A DNA stretch of 64,000 nucleotides from Actinernus sp. WN-2022. Lineage: Eukaryota; Cnidaria; Anthozoa; Actiniaria; Actinernidae. Below the pieces are notes generated by a model. It searched no databases. It worked only from the letters and a program-made list of their open reading frames with translations, and had not been told where the DNA came from. Position 1 is the stretch's first letter, and each line of letters begins with the position of its first letter. Positions 38,845-51,500 of this stretch are shown in pieces. Where the stretch lies: contig JAOWCC010001589.1 in the NCBI GenBank assembly GCA_030867875.1, positions 142,573,745-142,637,744 on the forward strand. The letters are read 5' to 3'. A program made the translations under genes and the position numbers.

Positions 38845-38901
38845 AAAGAAATCAAATTTTATTATATTTCGGCCACGACAGAAAAGCCTATTCTTTAACC
38901 C

Positions 38902-39208
38902 CAAGAGCCCATAACCAAGAGCGTCCATATCTCTTATTTTGATGCTACGGCGTTTTTACAAGTTTGGCTATTTTTAGATTATTTTTGCCGCCAATTAGTG
39001 GATTACACCCGTGGCGAAACAAAAGATGCCTCATTAGCTTCTTTTGTTATACCAACAACACGTCTGCTACGCTTTTGTGATTTTATTCCCTTAGGAATGA
39101 TTGCAACCCAATAATAGCGGGAAACCGTTCTAAAAATAACCTAACTTGTGAAAATGCCGTAGCATAGAGGTAGTATGGGAGATTCTCGCTCTTTGTTATG
39201 GGCTCTTG
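38902..39208. mobile_element. 307-bp MITE with 7-bp target duplication inside the LINE
   Basis: Ends CAAGAGCCCATAACCAAGAG and the inverse of CAAGAGCCCATAACAAAGAG; TTAACCC at 38895-38901 and 39209-39215. It has CATTAGCTTCTTTTGTT and ATGATTGCAACCCAATAATA blocks also found in 33.7 kb and (inverted) near 36.8 kb. Confidence 0.88.
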
Positions 39209-39965
39209 TTAACCCTCAAATTAAAGTATTTGATTACCTAACCAACACCTATAAACCCCTGGAGATAACTGAAAGATCATATTAAATATCTAGGAGTCTT
39301 TATAGACTCTGATATTTCCTGGAAACAACATCTAGATTATGTATGCCAGAAAGTTAGTAAATCAGTCGGAATCATTGCAAAATTAAGACACTTCATCCCT
39401 CGTCAACCTATACTTAGTATTTTTCGATCTCCAATAACCCCATATTTAAATTATGGCATTTGTACATGTACCTGGGGCCAATGTGCCAAAACATATCGTA
39501 ATCAGTTGTTAGCTCTACAGAAAAGAGCATTTCGGTTAATTTGTTTGCCAAAGCAAGAGATCATGCAATTCCTTACTTTATACAAGCAAAATCCCTTCCA
39601 CTATCATCCTTATACTTTGAACGTCTTAGTATCTTAATGTATGACGTCCATCACCAAGTAGCCCCAGTGAATATACTAAATATATTTAAAAAAACTTGTG
39701 AAATTCATAGTTATAGGACTCGATCTTCAACAAATGATTGCTTTTATATTAATTATTCAAGAACTGAAAAAATGAGATCTTTCTTCTCAAGAATTGGAGC
39801 TCAAATATGGAATGGTATCCCGCAATCAATCAAATCACTTAGCAAACCTCAATTTAAATCAAAGATCAGATAAATTCGTTTCAACATACTTCAGAAAGAG
39901 GATGACTACGTTGAGGTCTCCCAAATATTGTCTCTGATCAAATTTAAATAAATATAAAATCATGG

Positions 39966-40125
39966 CTATCAGGGGCGGATCCAGGATTTTGTGAAAGGGG
40001 ATCGGAGGTTTGCAAAAGGATTTTTTTTTAATCTAGAGATTTTAAAATTGTATTTACAGTGATCACAGTGGGGGTTGCAACCCCCCAAAACCCCTCCCGT
40101 GGATCTGCCAGTGGCTATTAATAGT
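39966..40125. mobile_element. Short MITE with CAGGGGCGGATCCAGGATTT end
   Basis: Left end CAGGGGCGGATCCAGGATTT; right side CCCCTCCCGTGGATCTGCCAGTG is a diverged inverse. GGGGTTGCAACCCCCC near the middle is itself palindromic. Confidence 0.6.
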
Positions 40126-40221
40126 AGTATTAGCTTATATCCTGCCTACATTAACCCTCATTATTTTTGATAAACTTATAATTTTTCACTTTTACGTTAC
40201 AGGAAAGCTTCTGTACTTTAT

Positions 40222-40337
40222 TGTATTAAGTACTGTTTAAAACACGAACAGCAGTGTTTTATCAAGTTTAAAAATTGGAGGGCGAAGCCCGAGAATTTTT
40301 AGACTTGATAAAACACGTGCTGTGAGTGTTTTAAACG
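40222..40337. repeat. Palindrome with GCGAAGC apex
   Basis: CTGTTTAAAACAC...TGTTTTATCAAGT and inverse arms around TTGGAGGGCGAAGCCCGAGA. The centre contains GGGCGAAGCCC, itself a small perfect hairpin. Confidence 0.75.
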
Positions 40338-41602
40338 GCTTCAAAAACGCTTCAAGAATGCAATGAAAGAAAGTCGCACATCTCAAGGGAATGGTTACTT
40401 AATGAACCATTGAACCTTTGTATTCACAACGCCATGCAAAATATTCGAGTAATCACCGCCGGCAATTACGAATTTCTCAAGGGAAGGACATGAAGAAATT
40501 ACCATACTATGTTGTTTGAAGCGGCGTTTCGCAATGCAAGAATAACCTGCACTTGAAGGAGTTGGTGTCGTAGTTTACCTCGATAAAGTTCAAGACTTGG
40601 AAAGCGATGTGACTGACATGACGGCAGACTCTAAATTTTTGGCTCCGGCACAAAATATGTAAGTTTAATGCATGTTTTTATTATTTTACGGCTTTGAGTT
40701 TGGTTTTAATAATTAAACTAAACAGTGGCTCAGTAAACAAGTAATGGTAGTTGGATAACTTCATTTAAAAAATATTATCTGTGTATCTCGGTAGTCTGCT
40801 GATATTAGTAAATTTAGTGCAAAATTTATTATCTAGGTACCTTATGTTCCGTGTACTTTTTGCTATAGGATGAAACTTTATATAAAATTTCATGGTCATT
40901 AGTATTCTTGATATAACGTCTTCATCCTAATTTGCATTCTTTTGTAATACCTTTGTACCCCATATTCCCCTGGTACCGAAATCAAAGCCCTCCCCGGGCT
41001 TTTTAGAATGATGAGATTTTATCAGGTATAAAGGAGCATGCACGTGACTGATTTGCTTCATCTGATTGGACAACATGCTCATTAATTATTCATGAGTTTT
41101 TGAATTAATTGTTAGTGTACCAAATTCATTTTGTCCCCGCCTAGAATAGCTCTTAGTTCGCTAATTGCGGGTGACAATAATACTTGTAAAATTGATTGTC
41201 TATTAAAAGTTTATTGTTGTTGCCTAAGGGAATCAAATCACAAAAGCGTAGCAGCCGTGTTGTTTAGTATAACAGAAGTAGCATATTTTGTTCCGACACG
41301 GTGCAACCAACCCACACGATTCAAATAACAAAGTCGTGGCGGCCATGTTGGTGCAGTAGCAAGAGAAGCTAACGAACGACAACATGGCAGCGATGACGTA
41401 ACGTGCACATTAGCAATAATATAAACCCACTTTGACGATGTTGCGCACGCAACTAGAACAATGCACGCAAGAGACTGGCGGGCCACACAGACTATTTGGT
41501 GGGCCACGTCTATTGTTCTCTGATGCGTGTGCAATATCGTCAAAGTGGGCTATTGGCGCAGAGTTCGAAAATATTCTAAAAATAGCCCAACTCGTAAAAA
41601 CG
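40338..41602. other. Intergenic, no gene recognised
   Basis: Contains MITE-like blocks near 41240-41400 (ACACGATTCAAATAACAAAG, GCGGCCATGTTG) related to 33.75 kb, and CACTTTGACGATGTTGC at 41430 inverted at about 41535. No coding region seen. Confidence 0.45.
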
Positions 41603-41944
41603 TAGCCTGCGAAAGCAGCCGCATCTTTGTGCTCGCTTCGAAACGGATTCCCCCAAAGAAACGTCTGCGGCACGAGCGCGAAAATTCCATACTGATGACG
41701 TATTTTTGACCCGAATCCGGTCAAAAAATGTGATTATCACCGATCCTTTTGTCTTCTGTACATAAATTAAAATGTTCAACAAGCTTCGAGCGAGCGTAGG
41801 GAAAGATTATCTTTGGATAATCCAATCACATATTTTGACCGGATTCGGGTCAAAAATTCGTCATCAGTATGGAATTTTCGCGCTCGTGCCGCAGACGTTT
41901 CTTTGGGGGAATCCATTTCTAAGCGAGCACAATTTCGCAGGCTA
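41603..41944. mobile_element. 342-bp foldback MITE with TAGCCTGCGAA ends
   Basis: TAGCCTGCGAAAGCAGCCGC and, inverted, ATTTCGCAGGCTA; long arms share TTTTTGACCCGAATCCGGTC. Flanks GTAAAAACG and GTAAAATCT may be a decayed 9-bp duplication. Inserted in a CAGGAGCCC-type element whose right end is at 41976-41995. Confidence 0.8.
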
Positions 41945-41995
41945 GTAAAATCTCTATGACAACTATACGTGGACGCTCCTGGTTGTGGGCTCCTG

Positions 41996-42520
41996 AAATT
42001 ACCAATGTCCCCGTTTTTTTTGGAATCAGTAAAAAGTTGTAATGAACAGCGAATCCATCCCCTTGTAAAACTTATAAGTCAAGACATTCAAAGCTTTTTA
42101 CATTATTTAACTAAAGACAGGTATTTTTGATCAGGATATTTTATATTGACAGTCTCCGAAGGGCCTGTGTATTTGTGTTACCACAGGAAGCCCAGACATT
42201 TCTCATACAAAAAATCGTCGAAAGTATATTAGAAATGCACGTGCATTAATACTCAAAGTCAGACAGTTGCTATAACAACAGACCCTTTTGTGTTTTTTTG
42301 CTGAAAAAAATTCTGCCAACCCAGTCCCCCCGCCCTGCTCACGTGGCACCTCCCACCATGGCCTCGTTTTGAGGCAGGGTCGCCGGCATCCATGATCTTT
42401 GTACCAAGCACTAAAGGGATACGACTTTTCGACTGACATTTTCTCGGGGATTTTGGTGTTGGAAGGAGGATTTAAGTCCGTTCTTTTGTGGAAGAAAGTT
42501 AACCCTTGGATTTGAGCAAC
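41996..42520. other. Upstream region of clathrin heavy chain
   Basis: Probable promoter and 5' untranslated region. No TATA box at a convincing position; CpG-containing, GC-richer patch near 42320-42380. Nothing can be assigned with certainty. Confidence 0.35.
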
Positions 42521-42562
42521 ATGTCGCAGATTCTACCGATTCGTTTTCAAGAACATCTTCAG
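42521..42562 (+). CDS. CLTC: CLTC exon 1 (residues 1-14)
   Basis: Encodes [14 protein letters not shown] and ends CAG|GTAAAC in phase 0. The short first coding exon is typical of this gene. Confidence 0.95.
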
Positions 42563-45500
42563 GTAAACTCGTGCCGTGTCGTAAGAATGCCATCCTCAGT
42601 CCAGTGAACACATGCGCGCTCGCAGACCAAGCTGCCTTCAAACTGTTCCTTGCGAAAAGCAGGACTTGCCGCCTTTAAAATTAACCTTGAATTCTTCTAG
42701 AAGGGGTAGAGTTATTTTCATCTTTCTTGGCGTTTTTTTTTATCCTAGCGAAAACCGATATTTTCAGTTACGATAAAATAGGGTGTTCACTGTTCTGAGT
42801 TTCTCGCCAAGCGGAAGAGGTTTACTGAGAGAAGAGGTCCACATAATTTTGACCATCGTAACACTTTAATCAGATCTTACGCTTTGTCCAGCCTTGGAAA
42901 TTATGGTTGTTTTGTCTTTGCAAGGGTTTTCATTGCTTGTGACACAGTAAATAGTTATAAGTTCGTAGTAGAAAAACTCAACGCTCTATTTATTACTCTT
43001 TAGCTAAAATTCCTCACGCTTGAATGCTGTTGCTCTAAAATCTAAATAAAACATGTCCGCCGAAATATACTCAGGATTTCAGCTTTCAACTTGATGATAT
43101 ACGAATGGTATACAGGTTTATATTTGGTAGAAGTTTATGTACTGAATGATGTATGAGTGCATTTATGTATGTCCAGCTAGCAACTGGGTGAGCAACTGAA
43201 CAATTCAGTACAATCAAATTAATAGCAGCTTTTGTACGAATATGTTGTATTTTGAGAATGTGCATTGCATAGAGCTCGAATAAACATATGGTGTAGTCAG
43301 TTTTGTCCAGGATATTGTTTTTTGTTGTTTGTTTGGTCTAGCTTGAATTGTGATCATATTCTTCTTCTGTTATCGTTACAAGGTGTTTTGGAAATAAGAA
43401 ATAGCAGTTATGTATAGCTGTACCATGGAACATGGCACCATCAATATTATGTTTTGAAAAGATTGAAATGCTGTATTAACAATTTGCTCAATAGCATGAC
43501 ATTTAAAGCCCCACAGTCACCCTAGATGCTTTGCGGGTGCACACCCGTTCAGTCGCCATTTTGTTTCAGTCGAAAATTGGTGTCGGGTTTGAGGGTGCTG
43601 GCATTATAGATGAATCAGAGCATATATCAAACAATAGCGCAATTTTCAAAAGAAAACGAACACCCGCAATGCGTCTAGGGTGATTGTGGGCCTTTAATGC
43701 ATCTCGTTCTGCTTTTAAATGGGTTGACTATGGCAGTGAAAGAAACGGAGAGAGGAGTTTGCTGACTTTTACTAACAAGTTTCCCCCTTTTTTAACGGCC
43801 CAAGCGTGAAGTGTGCTGGCCATAAAAACATAACTTACAGTATCAGGCTTCTTCATTTGCTTTGAGACCGGAAGTGGGTGGAAGGTCCATACAGGAAGTT
43901 ATGGACCACAAATTGACTAATCATACCTCGCGAAATTACTTAGCTATATCATTACCATTTTCATTGAAGTGCGACTGAAATTTTCAAGTCTTGTTTGGAA
44001 AAGTGCATTTAGCTGACCTTGGATAAAATAAGAACTGCCTAGATTTAATTAAGTAATTCAGACTACTAAGGCAATATGTCTTTGAGAGCTTTGTATAAGA
44101 CTAGACTGCATTTGATTGACAGACAGCTAAATGCACTTTTTGAAATGAGACTTGAAACTTCCAGGGTTGCACTTCTATGAAAAGGGTAATCATATTATAA
44201 TATTATTATTATTAGAGGTCAGTCAAATCAGTATGATACAATACTGTACATTATACAGTTGGTCTCAATCTCCATGCTTCAAAATAATATACGTAGTAAG
44301 TAATGTCGATACTACTCTCTACAGCTTCAAAATGTTGGTATCAATGCTGCCAACATTGGGTTCTCTACCCTTACAATGGAGTCAGATAAATTCATCTGTA
44401 TCAGAGAGAAGGTTGGAGAGACAGCTCAGGTTATTATCATTGACTTAGCTGACCCAAATAACCCTACAAGAAGACCCATATCTGCAGACTCTGCCATCAT
44501 GAATCCTAAATCCAAAGTGATAGCCTTGAAAGGTAGGCTGGGATATTAGGGGTTTCATTAAGTTTTGAGTAGACACACAGTTTGATATTACAACTAGAAC
44601 TCTCTTGAATGTACATGTATGTCTTCCTAACAGGTAGTAGACCATAGGAAACCGGCTTCAAATGAAACCTTTGGGCCCAGTTGTTCGAAGCACAGGAATA
44701 ATCGCTGCTCCAGGGTTAAATCGCTAGCCGGAGCTGTTAAACTGTATGGATTACATAACAATAATAGATTTACAACTTACTGTTTGAAAATTATTTAACA
44801 CTACTGTAGCACTAACATACAATGTAGGGATAGTTACTCTTGCTTCAAACAACAGGGCCCTGGGTTGCTTCCTGTTGTTTTGATTTACAGCCAGTTGTAA
44901 GTTTTTTAAGTTCTATATACATGTAGTCGAAATAAAGGCACAGAACAAATGTGGGTAAGAGTCTTTTATGTTTACTGTAGTTCCAGAACACTTGAAAGGT
45001 TCTTACGTGAGCCAATAAAAGTTGTGTTTCGAAATAATAGCTACTCAGTTTTCAATGCTTCAAATGATGATTGTAAGAAGTGACAACTTTAAAACAGTTC
45101 CATGATCATTTTTCCTTTGTTGTTTGTTGCATAATAATTCATCTCTCCAATTAAACTTCATAAATAATGTCCAAATCAATTAAATACTCTTTGTATTTTT
45201 CAGCTGGTCGTACACTTCAGATCTTCAATATTGAAATGAAGAGCAAGATGAAAGCACACACCATGGTAGAAGATGTCACCTTCTGGAAGTGGATCAGTGT
45301 TAATATTATAGCTATGGTCACTGATACAGCTGTCTTCCACTGGACCATGGAAGGTAAAACACTGTCTGCCTCATCTTTGCCAAACAAGGACACTAGTTGA
45401 CAAAGTCTTCTGTGAACTTTTGGTCGCAAGGATCAGTTGTTAGCCAATTTGGTGCATGAACCAGATAAATCATAAATGTGATCATGAATTGTATTATTAG

Positions 45501-48500
45501 GGGGGGGGGGGGGGGTTGACTAGAACATGTAAAAAAGGCCACAACAGTGACCACAATCTACCCAATACTTGAAATTAGCAGTAGTCCACTTGTACAGGAC
45601 TACCAAATGAGTGTCAATTTCTAGCCCAGGGGTTGAAACTAACATTTTTATGAATTAGTGCTACAGCAGGGTTGTCAGTAGAAATTATGATGGTTACATA
45701 GTGTGTTACAAATGGCTACATTTTCCTAAGAATAGGTTAATTAATGCCTTAAATGAAGAGAAATTGAGGCAAAACCGGTGGCTACTTTTATCCTGACAGC
45801 CAGCGGATTTCCGCAGGTTGCAGGCATCTATAACGTACTAACAACCCTGCTACAGTGCTGTCAACAAGGGTCAGGCTGGCTAGTTGGCCATTTTCAGTTG
45901 GGTACATGTATGTTAATCTGTCACTGCTGATGAAGCTACACATACAGCTACCTACTTTTGAATCACAGCTGAAAGCCCTGCTGCTATCATCATCAGTTCC
46001 AGTAAACACAACTCCTACTTTGTAAACTTGTATTGTTATAGGGGACTCGCAGCCTGCCAAAGTTTTTGATCGTCATTCTAGCTTGGCTGGCTGCCAGATT
46101 ATCAATTACAGGACAGACAAGTCTCAGCAGTGGCTTCTACTTATTGGTATATCTGCACAGGTACAATATATACTGTACATTTGTATGTCAGCCCAATATA
46201 TGTACATGTATACGCAATATGGCCATTGCTTTTGCTATTTGTGCCACATCACACAAAAAAGGTGGGTTATCTCATCAGACATCGATTTCAGAAATTTGGG
46301 AAATTTGTACATTTTAATATTTAAGTAACAATATGGATAATATAATTTTGCCAGCATAAATGCATTTGAATTAATGGGGAACTGAACCCTACATGTAAAT
46401 CAACCCAACAACTATACAAATTAAGCTATGTATTTCTATGTTGCATGTCTATGAAAAGAAAATCAGTTTTCAAGTTTAAAAAAACCCAATAATATTGTCT
46501 GCTGATAAATTTAGCATGTGTGGTGGCTCAATTAAGTGCAAATTGTCCAGTATCGTACATCACCTCCAGCAAAAGACAACACAATGGTCAGTAATTAGGA
46601 GCCATCAGTCCAATCAGACAAATTACAAATTCTCCAAAACAGAGCCGCTAGAATAGTACTCGGCGCAGATTATAATAGAGTAAAGTGTTACCAATTCTAG
46701 GCTGGGATAAACTCGATGAGCGAAGGGCAAAAAGGAAAGCGATAATTATGCATAAAATAGTAAATAATCTAGCACCTGTTACCCTTTCTGAGCTGTATAC
46801 AACGGTTGGAAGTTCAACGTGTTATAATCTAAGAGGTGGCGATACCAAACTTCGTCTCCCACAGCCCCAAACCGAATATTTAAAGAAAAGCATTTTGTAC
46901 GACGGCGCGAAGCTGTGGAACGAATTACCACCACAGCTTCGTGGAATGAAGTCTCTTGTTTCATTTAAGAAACAAATTGCACAAACCACCATGCTTGGCG
47001 ACCGCTGAATTAATGATGATCAAAATATTTTAATTGGATTTTATTATAAATTTTAGCATTTAGTATCACACAATTGTATTTATATTTAGATTAGCATTAG
47101 ATTAGATTAGCATATTTTAATTAGGCGCGGCTCTTATTGAAATCAGTTATATTAATGTTACTGTTAAGATTCCGTGGATAAATAATAAACACTTAATGAC
47201 TGGTCCCGAGGGAAACTGAGTTTTGTTTCCCCGAGATCCTTGATGTTCCCCGAGACGGGGTCAAGTGGAACATCGAGGATCGAGGGGAAACAAAACTCAC
47301 TGATTCCCGAGGGGACAGTCATAAAGTGATTTGTTATATAGACATAATTTTTTCTAGAGGCAAAGGTGTGCATAAATACAGGACCTACCTTCTCTTGGTG
47401 AAACTGCTTTTCAACACCAAAAAACTGCCTGCATCGCTATGGCATTATTAGCATCATTTTGTGTCTTTCGTGCATCCTTTTTTAGCTCCAATTTCTCACT
47501 CTCGCGCTTGATAAAGATGTAAATTGTTTCTCTGGAGCTGGTTCCATTTTTAACGTTTTCTTTCGACGAAAAATTGTCAGCTTTTGATGAATATCTAGAC
47601 ATTTTGGTAAACAAATATTTCCCGCCTTTAGCTAGCCAGTGGCGCGCGCAACAATCACACCATCTTCTGTCACGATGTGATTTGATGACTGCCATGTGAC
47701 CCTAAATCAGCCAATGAGAGCGTGCGTTGTGTCTGGAAAACTTATGGCTATGTAACAATACTAATTATTTGCCATACCTGACATCACAAATAAACACTTT
47801 CAGCTTGCCTGTTTATTGCCCCATTTCAGACCACGTGATATTTCTCCAGAGGATTCAGTGCTTTATTTTCCAATTATAGAAATTGGTACATTTCCTCTTG
47901 GGATACAGAAAAACAAAAACACATTACTCAAGGGAAAAGTCATGTGGTCTGAAATGGGGCAACAAACAGGCAAGCTGAAGGGGTCTATTACAAGACTTGA
48001 GCCATCTGTACATAGCAGATGTTGTAAGGAAGGTTTTCAGATTTTCATTTCATTGACGTGCAACACCAGAGTAATAAAATAGCAGAACTTTTTTTTTTTC
48101 CTCAGATACATAACACAATAAATTGAATGATAATGTAAGGCTCTTCATTCATTGATTGAAAGAAGAGCTAAAGTTGATTTAGGGTTCACTTCCCCTTTAA
48201 TGTTAGAAATAAGTCTCACTTGTTCGGTAATTACTAAAGGCAACAACCGGTTCTCACTAAATGATATAATTTGTCACAAGCCACATTTGTGCGTGATGTG
48301 ACCCATTTAATTGTGGTGGTGATAGTGTTCTAACTGTTATGATCGTTCTTCCAGCAAAACCGTGTTGTCGGTGCCATGCAACTGTATTCAGTAGAGCGCA
48401 AAGTAAGCCAGCCTATTGAAGGCCATACCGCAGCCTTCTGTCCATTCAAGGCTGAAGGAAACCCACAAGAATCCAACCTGTTCTGTTTTGCCGTCAGAGG

Positions 48501-51500
48501 AGCCCAAGGTGGTAAGGTATGTTTCAGGATATGTATGTGACTGTGATTTAAATAAAGGTTTGGTGGTGGACTGTGGCTGGGTTGCCATGGTTACCTCCTT
48601 TTTGTGCTGGAGATTGCTGCTCTCCTGGCTTGGCTACCTCGAAGGCACCTACATGTACCTTATGTACCATGGCAATAAGTTTAAAAGAAACATTTTTGAT
48701 ACAGGGTACAATGTACATATAGTATTGACAATAATTTATTTCTTACATTGTAATCCAAAGGATAACAACTGACTGTTGATCAAAACAATGCTCTGATATG
48801 AAGTTTAAATGTGCAGTAACAATGTTCTGTAATGTTATGCCACACTGGCTAACTCAAACTCCTAACTCATTTGATTTCCTTGGGGAATTTGAATTATCAG
48901 GAGTCTTCTGTACAGTACAGCCGTAAAATAATGCACGTGCAAGAACTTCTTTTTGCATCCGCAAGCCAACAGGTTCTTGCGTGCAGCTTGCGCTTGAAAT
49001 TACTGAACTAACGCAAGAACTTAAGACCCGCAAGAAGTTCTTTCCGCAAGAAGATCAACCTGCAAGAAGCTCATTCCGCAAGAAGATCAACCCACAAGAA
49101 GATGCAAGAAGGTAAACTTTAAGAAGACCCGCAAGAAAGCTGAAGAACATGCAAGACGTGGCATATGAGAACATGTTTGTGTTTTATGTGAGATTGCTAA
49201 TAAGAAACTGAAGTAGAGTTTGGAGAGATTAAGCACCGCGTTCTACGGCAAACAGGAAACGTCAGCCCGCCGTCAAAATACGAAATAAATATATAAGAAA
49301 AGTGGAAAAGAATTCCAACGTTCACAACGAACAAACGCGGATCTACTCGACCTAGCTTACGTAAAAACTGAAAACGTCAAGCAGCAAACGCGCGGAAATT
49401 GTGGTCATGTTTTCATTTCTGCCGTTCGCATTAGCTGGATACCCGCAGACTTGAATATTTTATTAACTCGTCACAAAGAAGCTGAAATCAAAACTCCAGA
49501 AGATTCGGTACGGTCTAATGCAAATTCTGCAAATTACATGGACGTATTAATCAGACAACAAATTAAAATATCCAAAAAACTTATTCACCAGTGTATCGAT
49601 TTGACAGAATAGACTCAAACCAGTTTTCACATCAGGTGGAAACTATTAAGATCCGTAAGTAAAATGAAACTTTCAAAACATTTGGTTTGGTAGGAAGACA
49701 TTTTAGTGCGATCTCAAAGCAAAACAAACACTGCGGAGCTCATTGATTATTCAAATCAGTTCGCGGAAAATGTCACACATTCAAGACTCGGACTTTGAAA
49801 ACGGAACCACATTAGATAAAAAAATAAACTCCAGAATATTTATTTGGTAGAATTAATCATTTTCCATGTTGCATTTTAAAGGGATACCCGAGTAAAAAAC
49901 ACTTTAGGGGTCAAAAGCATCTTTCAGATGTACTTTGTTCAGAAAATGTATTAAAATTTGATAAAACTTTTTTAGAGTTGAGAACGAGCCCCTCAAAGTT
50001 GGCCCCGCGAAGACCTGGGCGGCGCCATTTTGTTCACATTAATTCCTGTGACGATTTTTACGTCACTTTGTCCCACCGGAGTCTTGCAGCTAACTTGTAG
50101 CGACTTGTTTTCTTTGAAGAATTTTCACACGCTCGGAATTAGAGTAGATTTTCATCGATATGGCAGAGCAATTTCGTACTAGAACGAAAATATGATAAGA
50201 CGATATTGTGAGAGAACTTCAGAAGACTGGGAGGACAAAGAAAAGCATGTGGAAGACGAGAATGTCAGACGAACAACAAAAGGCGACTACCGACGCCAAG
50301 TACCGAGCTAGTGCTATAAAGATTCGCTGTGTGTTTTTTGTATGGAACTTGTCAGCCTTAAACACAAGACTAAAGGTAGATTATTACAATATTGATATCG
50401 GCATAGCAATCGAAACTTGTTTAATTTGACCCAGATGCAGAGAGATAATCAGGGTGTAGCAAGCCACATCATTTTCATTTCGTTTACCTAACTGATGTGT
50501 TGTGAATCAGCTCTCGCGCGCCAAGTTCCACCAGAAACATGCCGGCTTGATCGCGCCAATGCTTTCACACAATTTAATAAGGGAATGGAATTATATTTGC
50601 AATAAAATTGTTCCCAGTGTCTCGTTCTTGTGTCATTGCATATATTCTGCTATGTTGGGCTAGTTATGATCGGTTTTTACAGGGAGGTTTTAACTTTTCA
50701 GGTGTTTCGTTTCAGTTGCACAAAGCCATGCAGTCAGTACAGATCGAACCGGATAACTCGCAAATTATATAGCTCCAATAATACATAAGTTTCGAAACCA
50801 ATGCCAATATCAATATTGTCATAATGTACCTTATAGTCTTGCGTTTAAGGCTGACAAGTTCCATACAAAAACACACAGCGAATCTTTACATCATAGCACA
50901 ACACCAGTATAGCAGTTTTGTTGTTGGTCTGATATTCTCGCCTTCCACATGCTTTTCTCCGTCCTCCCAGTCTTCTGAACTTCTCTCACAATATCGTCTT
51001 CATCGTATTTTTGTTCTAGTACGAAATTGCTCTGCCATATCGATGAAAATCTACTCTAATTCCGAGCGTGTGAAAATTCTACAAAGAAAACAAGTCGCTA
51101 CAAGTTAGCCGCAAGGCTCCGGTGGGACAAGGTGACGTAAAAATCGTCACAGGAATTAATGTGAAAAAAATGGCGGCGCCCAGGTCTTCGCGGGGCCAAC
51201 TTTGAGGGGCTTGTTCTCAACTCTGAAAAAGTTTTATCAAATTTTAATACATTTTCTGAACAAAGTACATCTGAAAGATGCTTTTGAGCTCTAATGTGTT
51301 TTTCACTCGGGTATCCCTTTAAACTACAACACAATAAAATCACACTTTCCTCAAAGTTCGCGGTACTCTTGATCTTGTGTCAAAAACCAGACAATCAGTC
51401 TCCACGGCTGAAAGCGCACGTGAACTCAGAGAATCGTTGTATCACCGAAAAGCTCGCTGACTTTTAAAAATACTGAATGATTGACGGATCTATTAATCTA

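Larger units (their letters stand above)
36877..39950 (+). mobile_element. Decayed non-LTR retrotransposon (LINE) with endonuclease end and reverse transcriptase
   Basis: Pieces of one polyprotein in order: endonuclease C-terminus (36877-37068, LIDNIFSNNLQ ... VSDISDHFAQI), a connector frame (37068-37331), reverse transcriptase blocks DPAENYRPISLLSVYNKLFE (about 37905), SQYGFRSRHNTQQTVLDII, FDTVNHE, TTCGIPQG, YLFADDTSILYA (about 38574) and WLRANKLTLNIKKS, then YLGVFIDSDISWKQHL and the C-terminal frame 39541-39873 (IWNGIPQSIKSLSKPQFKS). Frameshifts, stops and three insertions (about 38345-38535, 38709-38844, 38902-39208) break it. The layout fits the CR1/L2/Jockey side of LINEs. The true 5' end is not visible, and the element is not active. 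Confidence 0.9.

Noticed and set aside
39541..39873. Independent 110-codon gene
   Set aside because: It is the C-terminal part of the decayed LINE, continuous in content with the upstream reverse-transcriptase blocks.
33126..42520. A shared bidirectional promoter for SETD1 and clathrin heavy chain
   Set aside because: The start codons are 9.4 kb apart with transposons in between; nothing in the sequence supports co-regulation.
46066..46328. Overlapping open frames around CLTC exon 4
   Set aside because: They read through the exon 4 donor into intron or use other frames; the exon is 46042-46160.
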